From positions 620,001-684,000 of the forward strand of contig NZ_JAARML010000003.1 in NCBI RefSeq assembly GCF_011759375.1: a stretch of DNA of 64,000 nt. Direction: 5' to 3'. Position numbers and translations under genes: made by a program. Positions within the stretch are counted from its first letter, which is position 1. The number at the start of each line of letters is the position of its first letter. The stretch comes from Paraflavitalea devenefica (GTDB lineage: Bacteria; Bacteroidota; Bacteroidia; Chitinophagales; Chitinophagaceae). A model generated the notes under the pieces. The model saw nothing but the letters and a program-made list of their open reading frames with translations. It ran no database searches and had not been told where the DNA came from. Shown in pieces: positions 16,482-25,219 of this stretch.

Positions 16482-18782
16482 ATGAAATCCGTATTTAACA
16501 TAGCACGTGCAGAACTGCAAACCTTATTCTTCTCACCGGTAGCCTGGCTCATCATTATCATCTTTACGGTGCAAACCAGCATGGGATTTACGACTGCCAT
16601 GGAAAGCTGGGTAAAATATTTTTTACAGGGATATAAAGCTTCCGGTCTTAGCCTCGATGTATTTGCGAATCCGCAATACGGCTTATACGTAAACGTGCTG
16701 AGTTACCTGTACCTGTACATTCCTTTATTAACCATGGGGCTCATGAGCCGGGAGTTTGCCAGTGGGTCAATCAAACTACTATATTCTTCTCCCGTAACCA
16801 ATACGCAGATCATCCTGGGCAAGTTCCTGTCCATGCTGGTATATGGCCTGCTCCTCGTTATGATCCTGCTGGTCTACGTGTTTACGGCCGGGTATTTCGT
16901 GGAGGCTTTTGAGTGGAAAGCGATACTAATGGGTTTATTGGGTGTTTATATGCTCATTTGCGCTTATGCAGCTATCGGTTTGTTTATGTCCAGCCTTACT
17001 GCTTACCAGGTGGTAGCAGCCATGGGTACTTTGACCGTGTTGGCGATATTAAACTACATGAGTACACTCTGGCAGGATATTGCCTTTGTGCGTGATCTTA
17101 CCTATTGGCTATCTATTGCGGGCCGCGCCAGCTCATTCCTGGCTGGTTTATTTGTGAGTGAAGACTTCCTGTATTTCCTTATTGTAATGGTATTATTTCT
17201 CATGCTGGCGATCATCCGGTTGCAGGCTGCACGGCAAAAGACCCGTTGGACTGCTTCCTGGGCAAAGTACATGGGAGTAGTAACAATAGCTTTATTGTTA
17301 GGGTACATTACCTCCCGCCCAACCTTCATGACTTTTTATGATGCCACTTCCACGAAAATGAATACCCTTACACCCGGCAGTCAGGAAGTGATCAAAAAGC
17401 TGAAAGGCGGTCTTACCATCACCTCTTATACCAATATGCTGGATGACAAGAACCTGTGGATTGCGCTCCCGAGATACGTCAATGCGGATCTTACCCGCTT
17501 CAGGCAATACGTAAGGTTCAAGCCAGATACTAAAATAAAGTTCGTGTATTACTATGATTCGGTGGATAACCCGGGATTGGCAAAGCGTTACCCCAATATG
17601 ACCGGTAAGCAGCGTATGGAGAAAATAGCGGAGTACCAGGAAATGAGCAGCAAGCTCGTGATATCGCCCGAAGCCATCAGGAAAGAAATTGACCTCTCGT
17701 CAGAAGGCAATACGTTTGTGCGCTCCATTGTACGGGAGAACGGGAAGCAGACCTTCCTTCGGATCTTTGATGATCAGGCCATATTGCCGGGTGAAACAGA
17801 GATCACGGCAGCGCTGAAACGATTGACCATGGAAGCACTGCCTAAAGTTGGATTTCTGCGCGGACATGGAGAACGTGATAACCACAGGCAGGGCGACCGG
17901 AATTATAACCGTTTTGCACAGGATAAACCTTTCCGCTATTCACTCATTAACCAGGGTTTTGATGTGGCCGATGTAGCATTGGATAAAGAGGTACCGGCAG
18001 ACGTGAATGTCATGGTCATTGCCGACATGAGAAATGCCTTAATAGATGCCGAAAAAATCAACCTCGATAAATACATCGCCCGCGGAGGTAACTTGCTCAT
18101 AGCAGGAGAAGCAAGGCGTCAGCAGGCGATGGATGCGTTGATCGCCCCACTGGGCGTACACTTCGCGCCGGGCACGCTGGTAAGTTCCAAAGATGGTTTC
18201 CTCCCGGATTTCATTATTTCAAAACCAACCAAAGAAGCTGGCAAACTGATCTATCAATATGATGACATGCGGAAGCGCCACCGCGTGGTTACCATGCCTT
18301 CTACAGTGGGACTGGAGTATACAACGGATAAAGGGTTTGCCGTGACGCCGCTTTTCGTATCCGACTCTTCCAGTTGGAATGAAATAGAAACCACCAACTT
18401 CATTGATGACACAGTAAAGCTGAACCCGGCAATAGGCGAGGTGCAGAAATCCTACGCCACTGGCTTGGCCCTGTCCCGGAAAGCAGGCAATAAAGTGCAA
18501 AAGATCATCATCCTCGGTGATGCAGATTGCATCAGCAATGGAGAGATCAGCATCAGCCGTCAGAATGTAGGGGCAGCCAACTATTCGCTGATCATGGGCG
18601 CCTTCTACTGGATGTCGGACAATGAAGTGCCTATTGATGTGCGCAGGCCTGAATTCAAAGACGACAAAACCTCGCTGGATAAACAGGGAATGTTTAACCT
18701 GAAAACAACACTGGTATGGGTATTTCCCGGCATATTGTTACTAAGCGCCCTGGTGCTTTGGATCCGCAGAAGGGGAAGATAA
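16482..18782 (+). CDS. GldF-GldG fusion: ABC-2 permease joined to an ABC-transporter auxiliary domain
   Basis: The first ~255 residues form an ABC-2 type permease with about six membrane helices, including SPVAWLIIIIFTVQTSMGF and LYIPLLTMGLMSREFASGSIKLLYSSP. One more helix (YMGVVTIALLLGYIT, about 264-280) leads into a long extracytoplasmic GldG-like domain (about 290-740, including GFLRGHGERDNHR and RGGNLLIAGEARR). A C-terminal helix (VWVFPGILLLSALVLWI) precedes the end. In Flavobacterium gldF and gldG are separate genes; here they are one 766-residue polypeptide. It follows the ATPase gene by 36 bases and precedes two MutS-like genes in the same operon. Confidence 0.9.
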   Translation: MKSVFNIARAELQTLFFSPVAWLIIIIFTVQTSMGFTTAMESWVKYFLQGYKASGLSLDVFANPQYGLYVNVLSYLYLYIPLLTMGLMSREFASGSIKLLYSSPVTNTQIILGKFLSMLVYGLLLVMILLVYVFTAGYFVEAFEWKAILMGLLGVYMLICAYAAIGLFMSSLTAYQVVAAMGTLTVLAILNYMSTLWQDIAFVRDLTYWLSIAGRASSFLAGLFVSEDFLYFLIVMVLFLMLAIIRLQAARQKTRWTASWAKYMGVVTIALLLGYITSRPTFMTFYDATSTKMNTLTPGSQEVIKKLKGGLTITSYTNMLDDKNLWIALPRYVNADLTRFRQYVRFKPDTKIKFVYYYDSVDNPGLAKRYPNMTGKQRMEKIAEYQEMSSKLVISPEAIRKEIDLSSEGNTFVRSIVRENGKQTFLRIFDDQAILPGETEITAALKRLTMEALPKVGFLRGHGERDNHRQGDRNYNRFAQDKPFRYSLINQGFDVADVALDKEVPADVNVMVIADMRNALIDAEKINLDKYIARGGNLLIAGEARRQQAMDALIAPLGVHFAPGTLVSSKDGFLPDFIISKPTKEAGKLIYQYDDMRKRHRVVTMPSTVGLEYTTDKGFAVTPLFVSDSSSWNEIETTNFIDDTVKLNPAIGEVQKSYATGLALSRKAGNKVQKIIILGDADCISNGEISISRQNVGAANYSLIMGAFYWMSDNEVPIDVRRPEFKDDKTSLDKQGMFNLKTTLVWVFPGILLLSALVLWIRRRGR

Positions 18783-18799
18783 ATACTAAATGAGCTATC

Positions 18800-20149
18800 A
18801 TGAGTTTTATTACAGATAAACAGACGCTGGATGACCTCAATATTTTCGGTAAATCCCGGGGCGGCGCCATCTATAACCTGTTTAACACAACGCAAACCAG
18901 GGGCGGGGCGCAGGTGCTGGAAGAAATGTTCCTGTACCCGCTGTCGGATATAGAGAAGATCAACAAGCGGAACGATATCATACAGTATTTCCAGGAAAAA
19001 AACATTGCTTTTCCTTTCCGGAATGATGCGTTCGATGCTATTGAATATTACCTGGCGAATACAGATGAGCGTACCATGATTACCGCCGGGGAAGATAGCC
19101 TGCAGCGTAAGCTGCGCAATTACATGGGTACGGACACTGACTATGAACTATTGCACAAAGGCATCATCGCTACCATTGAAATATACAACTCGCTGCATGA
19201 TCTCTTGCGGGAGATCCAGTCAGCCCAGGTACCTGCCGCTTTCCAGGCAGCAGTGAATGAAATGCATGCCTTACTGCAGGATGAGCAATTAGCCTGGATG
19301 TGGGGAGAGAAGGGGTGTAAAAAACTAGCCTACGCCAAAGCAGCAAAATATGACCAGGCTTTGCGGTTTGCAGCCAGGGATAAAATAAAAAAGCTATTGT
19401 ATTACATCTACAACATGGATGTGTATATGGCGGTTGCCGGGGTGGCAGGAGCCCGGGACTTTACATTTGCCAGGGCTTTGGAAGCAAGCAATAACACTTT
19501 GCGGATAGAAGGTATGTACCATCCTCAGCTCACCAATCCGGTAGCGAATAATGTACAGGTGGACCGCAATAGCAACATTATCTTCCTCACGGGGGCTAAT
19601 ATGGCCGGTAAGTCTACCTTCATGAAAACGCTGGGCATTACCCTGTTCCTGGCGCACATGGGATTCCCCGTGCCTGCAAAGCACATGGAATTCTCCGTAC
19701 AACGGGGGCTGTTTTCCACCATCAACCTGGCCGATAACCTCAACATGGGCTATAGCCATTTTTATGCGGAAGTATTACGCCTGAAAAAAGTGGCAGAACA
19801 GGTGAACCGTACAGAGAATATAGTGATCATTTTCGACGAGCTGTTCCGGGGCACCAATGTAAAAGATGCGTACGATGCCACCGTGGCGGTGACAGCCGCT
19901 TTTGCGGGAAAACGCAATTGCACCTTTATCATCTCTACCCATATCATTGAGGCCGGCGAGGTGTTGGGGCAGCAGTGTAACAACATCAACTTTGTGTACT
20001 TCCCCACGGTGATGAAAGGCAGCATGCCGGAGTATACGTACAAGCTCACTACCGGGATTACCAACGATCGCCATGGTATGATGATCATCAACAATGAGAA
20101 CATCATCGGTATCATCAAAAGCCGCCGGCCTAAACTAAAATCAGTTTGA
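18800..20149 (+). CDS. MutS-like ATPase lacking the mismatch-recognition domain (copy 1)
   Basis: The 449-residue protein begins directly in the MutS core/lever region (TQTRGGAQVLEEMFLYPL) and ends in the MutS ATPase domain: Walker A TGANMAGKST (about residues 265-275), DNLNMGYSHFYAEVLRLK, Walker B IVIIFDELFRGTN and CTFIISTHIIEAGEV. The N-terminal mismatch-binding and connector domains of true MutS, and the Smr nuclease domain of MutS2, are absent. It cannot therefore do canonical mismatch recognition. It starts 17 bases after the GldFG fusion and is followed one base after its stop by a paralogue. Confidence 0.9.
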   Translation: MSFITDKQTLDDLNIFGKSRGGAIYNLFNTTQTRGGAQVLEEMFLYPLSDIEKINKRNDIIQYFQEKNIAFPFRNDAFDAIEYYLANTDERTMITAGEDSLQRKLRNYMGTDTDYELLHKGIIATIEIYNSLHDLLREIQSAQVPAAFQAAVNEMHALLQDEQLAWMWGEKGCKKLAYAKAAKYDQALRFAARDKIKKLLYYIYNMDVYMAVAGVAGARDFTFARALEASNNTLRIEGMYHPQLTNPVANNVQVDRNSNIIFLTGANMAGKSTFMKTLGITLFLAHMGFPVPAKHMEFSVQRGLFSTINLADNLNMGYSHFYAEVLRLKKVAEQVNRTENIVIIFDELFRGTNVKDAYDATVAVTAAFAGKRNCTFIISTHIIEAGEVLGQQCNNINFVYFPTVMKGSMPEYTYKLTTGITNDRHGMMIINNENIIGIIKSRRPKLKSV

Positions 20150-20150
20150 C

Positions 20151-21494
20151 ATGAGTTTTACGGTAGATAAACAGACGCTGGATGACCTGAATATGGCAGG
20201 CAGGTACAATGGGACCTCCATCTTCAGCTTGTTTAACCATACGCACACCCGGGGAGGAGAACAATTGCTGGAATCCATGTTCCGGCAACCACTTTCCGAT
20301 GCGGAAGCGATTAATACCCGCAGCAGTATATTCCAGTACTTCCAGGCCGGCAATATAGCGTTCCCAATAGGGAAGGAGTTGTGTGAAGCCGTGGAGCAGT
20401 ACAGGAGCGCTGTTGGCGGCAGTAGTGTGGCAGGATCCGCGCTCATACTAGGCCGGAAAAAACTATTGCGTATGATCGGCGCCGACAAGGAATACGATAT
20501 GATCCATGCAGGCATGCTGTCAATGATTGAGTTCCTGCATGCCCTACATGATTTTTTTACCCAACTGGATACAGGGGAAAACAAGCATCCTTACCTGGCT
20601 GCCATCCGGGAAGTAAAGCAGGTGTTGCATAGTGCCGGCCTGCAAAAAGTGCTGGCCGGGCGGGGTGCCACCGAATTGCCGTTCCTGAAAGTAATCCAAT
20701 ATGATCATCTCTTGCGGTATAAGCACCAGCAGGAACTCGACCGGGTAATGCAGTTACTTTATGAAACAGATGTATGCATTACCGTTGCCCGGATTGCCAG
20801 AGAGCGCAAATTTACCTATGCCTGGGCCAACCCTTTTGTGGAAGGCGCCAACCGGATTGAAATGATCAATGTGGCCCATCCCCAACTGGCAGGGGCCGTT
20901 GCCAATAGTGTCCATACAGATTATGATCGTAACCTGATCTTCCTCACGGGCGCTAACATGGCCGGGAAGTCTACCTTCATGAAATCTTTTGGGATAGCGT
21001 TATACCTCGCGCACATGGGGTTTCCTGTTGCGGCAGAGCGTATGACCTTTTCGGTACAGGACGGCCTGTTTACTTCCATCAATGTGCCGGATAACCTCAA
21101 CATGGGCTATAGCCATTTCTATGCAGAGGTGCTGCGGGTAAAGCAGGTGGCGGAAGCAGTAAGTAGTTCCCAAAACCTGGTCATCATCTTTGATGAGCTG
21201 TTCAAAGGAACCAATGTGAAAGATGCTTATGATGCTACCGTGGCCGTTACAGAGGCGTTTGGAGAGAACCGGAATTGCACCTTCATTGTATCTACACACA
21301 TTGTGGAAGCGGGAGAAGTGTTGCGGGAACGTTGTTCCAATATGCAATTTGTGTATTTCCCCACTATCATGGATAAACAGGTTCCGCGGTATACCTATCA
21401 ACTACAGGAAGGCATATCTGCCGACCGGCATGGCATGATGATCATTACCAATGAAGGTATTGTAGATATTATAAGCGGAAAAGCCTTAGCATAA
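20151..21494 (+). CDS. MutS-like ATPase lacking the mismatch-recognition domain (copy 2)
   Basis: This 447-residue paralogue aligns with the preceding protein over its whole length (same start DKQTLDDLN, TRGGEQLLESMF, Walker A TGANMAGKST, DNLNMGYSHFYAEVLR, IIFDELFKGTN, CTFIVSTHIVEAGEV). The two therefore arose by tandem duplication and have diverged. The central helical segments differ most. With only one base between the genes they are co-translated and may form a heterodimer, since MutS proteins work as dimers that share the ATPase interface. That pairing is inference. Confidence 0.9.
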   Translation: MSFTVDKQTLDDLNMAGRYNGTSIFSLFNHTHTRGGEQLLESMFRQPLSDAEAINTRSSIFQYFQAGNIAFPIGKELCEAVEQYRSAVGGSSVAGSALILGRKKLLRMIGADKEYDMIHAGMLSMIEFLHALHDFFTQLDTGENKHPYLAAIREVKQVLHSAGLQKVLAGRGATELPFLKVIQYDHLLRYKHQQELDRVMQLLYETDVCITVARIARERKFTYAWANPFVEGANRIEMINVAHPQLAGAVANSVHTDYDRNLIFLTGANMAGKSTFMKSFGIALYLAHMGFPVAAERMTFSVQDGLFTSINVPDNLNMGYSHFYAEVLRVKQVAEAVSSSQNLVIIFDELFKGTNVKDAYDATVAVTEAFGENRNCTFIVSTHIVEAGEVLRERCSNMQFVYFPTIMDKQVPRYTYQLQEGISADRHGMMIITNEGIVDIISGKALA

Positions 21495-21537
21495 ATCGCC
21501 TCTGATGTAGCACAATGCTGACCCTTTGAATGTAAAG

Positions 21538-21568
21538 AGGCCGTCCATACGTGACGGCCTTCTTTTTT
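21538..21568 (+). terminator. Rho-independent terminator of the ABC/Gld/MutS operon
   Basis: AGGCCGTC (21538-21545) pairs with GACGGCCT (21553-21560) around a 7-base loop and is followed by TCTTTTTT. It lies 44 bases after the stop of the second MutS-like gene and just before the convergent MFS gene. Confidence 0.85.
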
Positions 21569-21590
21569 GAAAAACGAGTTTATCACTATC

Positions 21591-22871
21591 CTAATGAACA
21601 GGTGTGTCTGCCTGGCTGCCCCCATGGGCAAATGCCTCCGATAATTCAGGATGTACTTTCTTTTCCCGGTTCAATACCTTCCAGATAATAACAATGCTGA
21701 GCAGCATACATACAGCCCCGATCAAAAAGTGTATGCCCGGGAAATGAAAGGGCGCCTTATTCGTAGTAAAATAAGTAAATGTGCTGTTCATGATCAGGGG
21801 GCCAATGATGGTGGTAAGACTCATCAAACTGGTAAGGGCGCCTTGCAGCTCGCCCTGCTGGTTGGCCGGTACGTGAACAGATATAACGGATTGCAGGGAG
21901 GGACCGCAAATACCGCCAAGGCAGTAGGGCACCAGGAAAGCAAACATCATCCATCCCTGTGTGGCAAACGCAAACAGGATCAGGCCCAGGGTGTATAACG
22001 ACAGACCCACATAAATACTCTTTTCATTTCCGAGCTTAGGTACAACCACCCTTGTTAGCCCGGCCTGCACAGCTCCCACCAGTACGCCTACGACTGCCAG
22101 TGAAATCCCTACCATCTTTTCAGTCCAGTTAAACCGGTAAATAGTAAAGAAGTTCCAGTTGCCTTGAACAGACTGGCCCCCCAGATAGATCAGGAAAAAG
22201 CCAAAGGCCAGGCCACCGATCTCAGGGTGTTTGGTTAAAAATTGCAGGGAACCAAAGGGGTTGGCGCGTTTCCATTCAAAGGGCCGGCGGTTCTCTTTGC
22301 TTAATGATTCGGGTAATAAGAAATACCCGTATAAACAGTTCAGCAGGCAAAGGGCGGCGGCAGCATAGAAGGGTGCGCGTATGCCCCAGGTGGCCAGTAA
22401 GGCGCCCAGTGCCGGTCCCAGCACAAAGCCCAAACCAAAAGCAGCACCGATCAGGCCAAAATTCTTGGCCCTTGATGTTTCATCCGTACTGATATCTGCA
22501 ATATAGGCGGTGGCAGTAGTAAAACTGGCGCCTGTAATACCGGCAATCACACGGCCTACAAACAGCCATCCATAAGTGGGCGCCAATGCCAGGATAATAT
22601 AATCAATGCCAAAACCCAACAGGGAAAACAGTAAAACCGGCCGGCGGCCGTACCGGTCGCTCAGGTTACCGATGACCGGTGCAAATAGAAATTGGGTAAT
22701 AGCAAAAACCGACAATAAAAGGGCTCCATAAGTACTGGCTTCATTAACCGGTATATGTTTTAACTGGGCAATCAGGTCGGCCATTACAGGAATGATCAAT
22801 CCCCATCCCATTACGTCAATCAGTAATGTAACGAATATAAAGCCAATAGCGGATTTCCTGGATGTGTGCAT
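21591..22871 (-). CDS. MFS transporter of the TCR/Tet (TetA-like) family
   Basis: The 426-residue protein has the 12-helix pattern of a drug:proton antiporter. It carries motif A GNLSDRYGRRPVL after helix 2, RVIAGITGASFTTATAYIAD in helix 4, and motif C-like GFVLGPALGALLATWG in helix 5. The overall sequence resembles TetA-type proteins (IGFIFVTLLIDVMGWGLIIPVM). Such homologues without a linked tetR are often annotated as TetA-like and may export unrelated compounds, so tetracycline resistance is not implied. It is monocistronic, with a -7 promoter element 25 bases upstream. Confidence 0.9.
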   Translation of the reverse strand: MHTSRKSAIGFIFVTLLIDVMGWGLIIPVMADLIAQLKHIPVNEASTYGALLLSVFAITQFLFAPVIGNLSDRYGRRPVLLFSLLGFGIDYIILALAPTYGWLFVGRVIAGITGASFTTATAYIADISTDETSRAKNFGLIGAAFGLGFVLGPALGALLATWGIRAPFYAAAALCLLNCLYGYFLLPESLSKENRRPFEWKRANPFGSLQFLTKHPEIGGLAFGFFLIYLGGQSVQGNWNFFTIYRFNWTEKMVGISLAVVGVLVGAVQAGLTRVVVPKLGNEKSIYVGLSLYTLGLILFAFATQGWMMFAFLVPYCLGGICGPSLQSVISVHVPANQQGELQGALTSLMSLTTIIGPLIMNSTFTYFTTNKAPFHFPGIHFLIGAVCMLLSIVIIWKVLNREKKVHPELSEAFAHGGSQADTPVH

Positions 22872-22895
22872 AAAGGTTTAAAAATTAAAGCGTAG

Positions 22896-22903
22896 CAAAC
22901 ATA
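22896..22903 (-). promoter_or_regulatory. Putative -7 element (TATGTTTG) of the MFS gene
   Basis: The minus strand carries TATGTTTG, an exact TAnnTTTG match, 25 bases upstream of the MFS start codon. No clean TTTG is found 19-21 bases further upstream, so support rests on the -7 box and its position. Confidence 0.45.
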
Positions 22904-23037
22904 GGACGATATATTCATAAATACAGGAGGTGATTACGTCATTTTACAGGCGAAATGCGTCTTTATGCCCCAAATTATTTCCCAACCTACCCAACCCCAG
23001 GGGGCGCCCGGTGGTATATGCAACAAATTGTGATACT

Positions 23038-24642
23038 ATGCGAAAACTTATACTTATCCTACTACTCGGTCTCTTCCTGCAGGAAGAAATACAGGCCCAA
23101 TGCAACCCTGCTTTTTATACAAGCATTAATGGGGCTACCATACAATTATACGCTGCCGATTCCAGCCTCTATTTAGCGCATAGCTGGAAATTCGGGGACG
23201 GCACCTATGGATGGGGCGCCCATGCAACACATACTTATAATTTGCCGGGCACCTATGTGGTCAAACATTATGTGGTTGACTCATTGAACAATTGCCGTGA
23301 TTCGGCCCAGCAAACCATCACCATTAGCTTTACGGCAAGCTGCGCCGCTTCCTTCTCTGCGAAAAAAGACTCTATTATCCCCAATCGCTATTATTTCTAT
23401 TCTACTTCCACCGTGGGGGGAGGAAGCATCCAGTCCTACAAGTGGACCGTGAACGGCGATTCGGTATCCTCCGCACCAACATTCAACCGGTTACTGAACC
23501 CGGGCTTCAACCTCGTTTGCCTGGCCATTAAAACGACGGCCGGCTGTACATCATCTACATGCGATAGTATTTATGTTGACACAACAGGCAACTGTAATTG
23601 GTCGGCCTTCTTTACCTATACCTACGGTCCTGCGAATGCAGCACAGGTGAGCTTTTCGCCAACCCCATTGATCCCCGGCCTGTCGTATTACTGGAACTTT
23701 GGCGATGGCTCTGTTTCATACCTGCAGTCGCCCACACACCTGTACAGTGCCCCCGGCACCTATAGCGTTATCCTGACCATTATAGATTCAGCCGCCGGTT
23801 GCTTCGATACCGCGCGTCGCTCTGTCATTATCATACCAAAGCCAGATACCTGCAAGGCTTCCTTTATAGCTATGAAGGACTCTGTTTACCCGAACAAATA
23901 TTACTTCTATTCCACTTCCACGGGAGGAAGCATCCTGTCCTACAAGTGGACGGTGAACGGCGATTCGGTATCCTCCGCACCGGCATTCAACCAGTTGCTG
24001 GACCCGGGCTTCAACCTCGTTTGCCTCATTATTAAAACGGCGGCCGGCTGTAGGTCATCAAAATGCGATAGTATTTATGTTGACACAACAGTCGTTGACA
24101 CAACAGGCAACTGTAACTGGTCAGCGTCTTTTACTTATACCGTTAATCCTTCACAGCCCAACCAATATGCGTTTACGGCTGTCAGCAGCGACACAGTAGT
24201 CATATCATACCACTGGATGATCCAACGATGTGACTCTACCAGTACAGATTCCGTGACGTACAATACTGCCAATCCCGTACACACGTTTACCAGTCCGGGT
24301 TGTTATCGGGTATGCTTACATTTGCTCACCCTAAATGGGTGCAGCAAATCTTACTGCGATACGGTGAGTGTAAACTATAGTCCGGCAGCAGGCTTTGTCA
24401 CTTCCTTTCCCAATCCTGTTCAGGGCGGCCAGGTACAGCTTCGTTTGGACCTTGTACAGTCGGCAAAAGTAAAAATAACCGTAATCAATTCGTTTGGCCA
24501 TCCGGTGTATACCAACGAAAAAGCTTACGGAACAGGGCAAAGCAGGATCAGTATACCGGTAGACAAACTGCAGCGTGGACTGTACTATATAGATATCCAG
24601 TATGGCAACAACCGGAAAAGAAGTGTTTTCCAGAAATTATAA
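23038..24642 (+). CDS. Secreted PKD-domain protein with a T9SS type A sorting domain
   Basis: From ATG 23038 the protein has a signal peptide (MRKLILILLLGLFLQEEIQA). It continues with PKD-like repeats: clear ones at HSWKFGDGTYGWGAHATHTYNLPGTYVV and YYWNFGDGSVSYLQSPTHLYSAPGTYSV, plus two near-identical cysteine-containing modules beginning YYFYSTST. The last ~85 residues (SFPNPVQGGQVQLRLDL... GLYYIDIQYG... FQKL) are a type A T9SS C-terminal sorting domain. The product is thus exported through the outer membrane and surface-attached or released. An upstream in-frame ATG at 22930 adds residues not resembling a signal peptide and is rejected. The gene leads a unit with the sigma factor 25 bases downstream. 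Confidence 0.88.
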   Translation: MRKLILILLLGLFLQEEIQAQCNPAFYTSINGATIQLYAADSSLYLAHSWKFGDGTYGWGAHATHTYNLPGTYVVKHYVVDSLNNCRDSAQQTITISFTASCAASFSAKKDSIIPNRYYFYSTSTVGGGSIQSYKWTVNGDSVSSAPTFNRLLNPGFNLVCLAIKTTAGCTSSTCDSIYVDTTGNCNWSAFFTYTYGPANAAQVSFSPTPLIPGLSYYWNFGDGSVSYLQSPTHLYSAPGTYSVILTIIDSAAGCFDTARRSVIIIPKPDTCKASFIAMKDSVYPNKYYFYSTSTGGSILSYKWTVNGDSVSSAPAFNQLLDPGFNLVCLIIKTAAGCRSSKCDSIYVDTTVVDTTGNCNWSASFTYTVNPSQPNQYAFTAVSSDTVVISYHWMIQRCDSTSTDSVTYNTANPVHTFTSPGCYRVCLHLLTLNGCSKSYCDTVSVNYSPAAGFVTSFPNPVQGGQVQLRLDLVQSAKVKITVINSFGHPVYTNEKAYGTGQSRISIPVDKLQRGLYYIDIQYGNNRKRSVFQKL

Positions 24643-24667
24643 AAAGAGGTGAAAGAAGGATCAGTAC

Positions 24668-25219
24668 TTGCTTAACGAACAGGAGAACATAAACCAGATC
24701 ATCAGCGGTTGTAAAAACAAAGACCGCAGGGCTCAGGAGTTGCTGTACCGTAACTTTTACAGGGCTATGATGACCATTTGTGTCAGGTATACCCAAAATG
24801 AGGCGGACGCAATAGAAGTTTTAAACACTGGATTTTATAAAGTATATGAAAATATTCATGCATATGACGCCCGGAAGGCAACACTCTATACCTGGATTCG
24901 GACAATAGTGATCAATAGCTGCCTCAATTTTATTAAGGCAAGAAATTCAAAGTCAGCATGGAAAGAATTGGATCAGGCGGCAGGTGTACACTTGCCGCCT
25001 GATGTATTTGCAAAAATGTCTTCCGCGGATATATTACGGTTGGTGCGACAGTTGCCTCCGGCAACCCAGGCAGTTTTCAACCTGTATGTAATGGAGGGAT
25101 TCAGTCATAAGGAGATCGCCCAGATGCTGGGTATCAGCGATGGTACCAGTAAATGGCACCTGAGTGAGGCCAGAAAGACATTGCAAAACCTGATTACCAA
25201 AGAGGAACAAGGTACATGA
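24668..25219 (+). CDS. ECF-type RNA polymerase sigma factor, probable TTG start
   Basis: Region 2 (DRRAQELLYRNFYRAMMTICVRYTQNEADAIEVLNTGFYKVYENI) and region 4 (LPPATQAVFNLYVMEGFSHKEIAQMLGISDGTSKWHLSEARKTL) define a small sigma-70 family factor. No in-frame ATG exists before region 2: the frame is closed by TGA at 24650-24652, and TTG at 24668 is the first usable start. It is preceded by the purine-rich GAAAGAAGGA. The stop overlaps the next gene by four bases (ATGA), so the two products are coupled, and the downstream membrane protein is a candidate partner or anti-sigma. Confidence 0.88.
   Translation: MLNEQENINQIISGCKNKDRRAQELLYRNFYRAMMTICVRYTQNEADAIEVLNTGFYKVYENIHAYDARKATLYTWIRTIVINSCLNFIKARNSKSAWKELDQAAGVHLPPDVFAKMSSADILRLVRQLPPATQAVFNLYVMEGFSHKEIAQMLGISDGTSKWHLSEARKTLQNLITKEEQGT

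Noticed and set aside
22925..22934. AGGAGGTGAT, a perfect match to the 16S anti-Shine-Dalgarno sequence
   Set aside because: No start codon with a plausible product lies 5-12 bases downstream, and Bacteroidota rarely depend on such sites. The PKD gene clearly starts at 23038.
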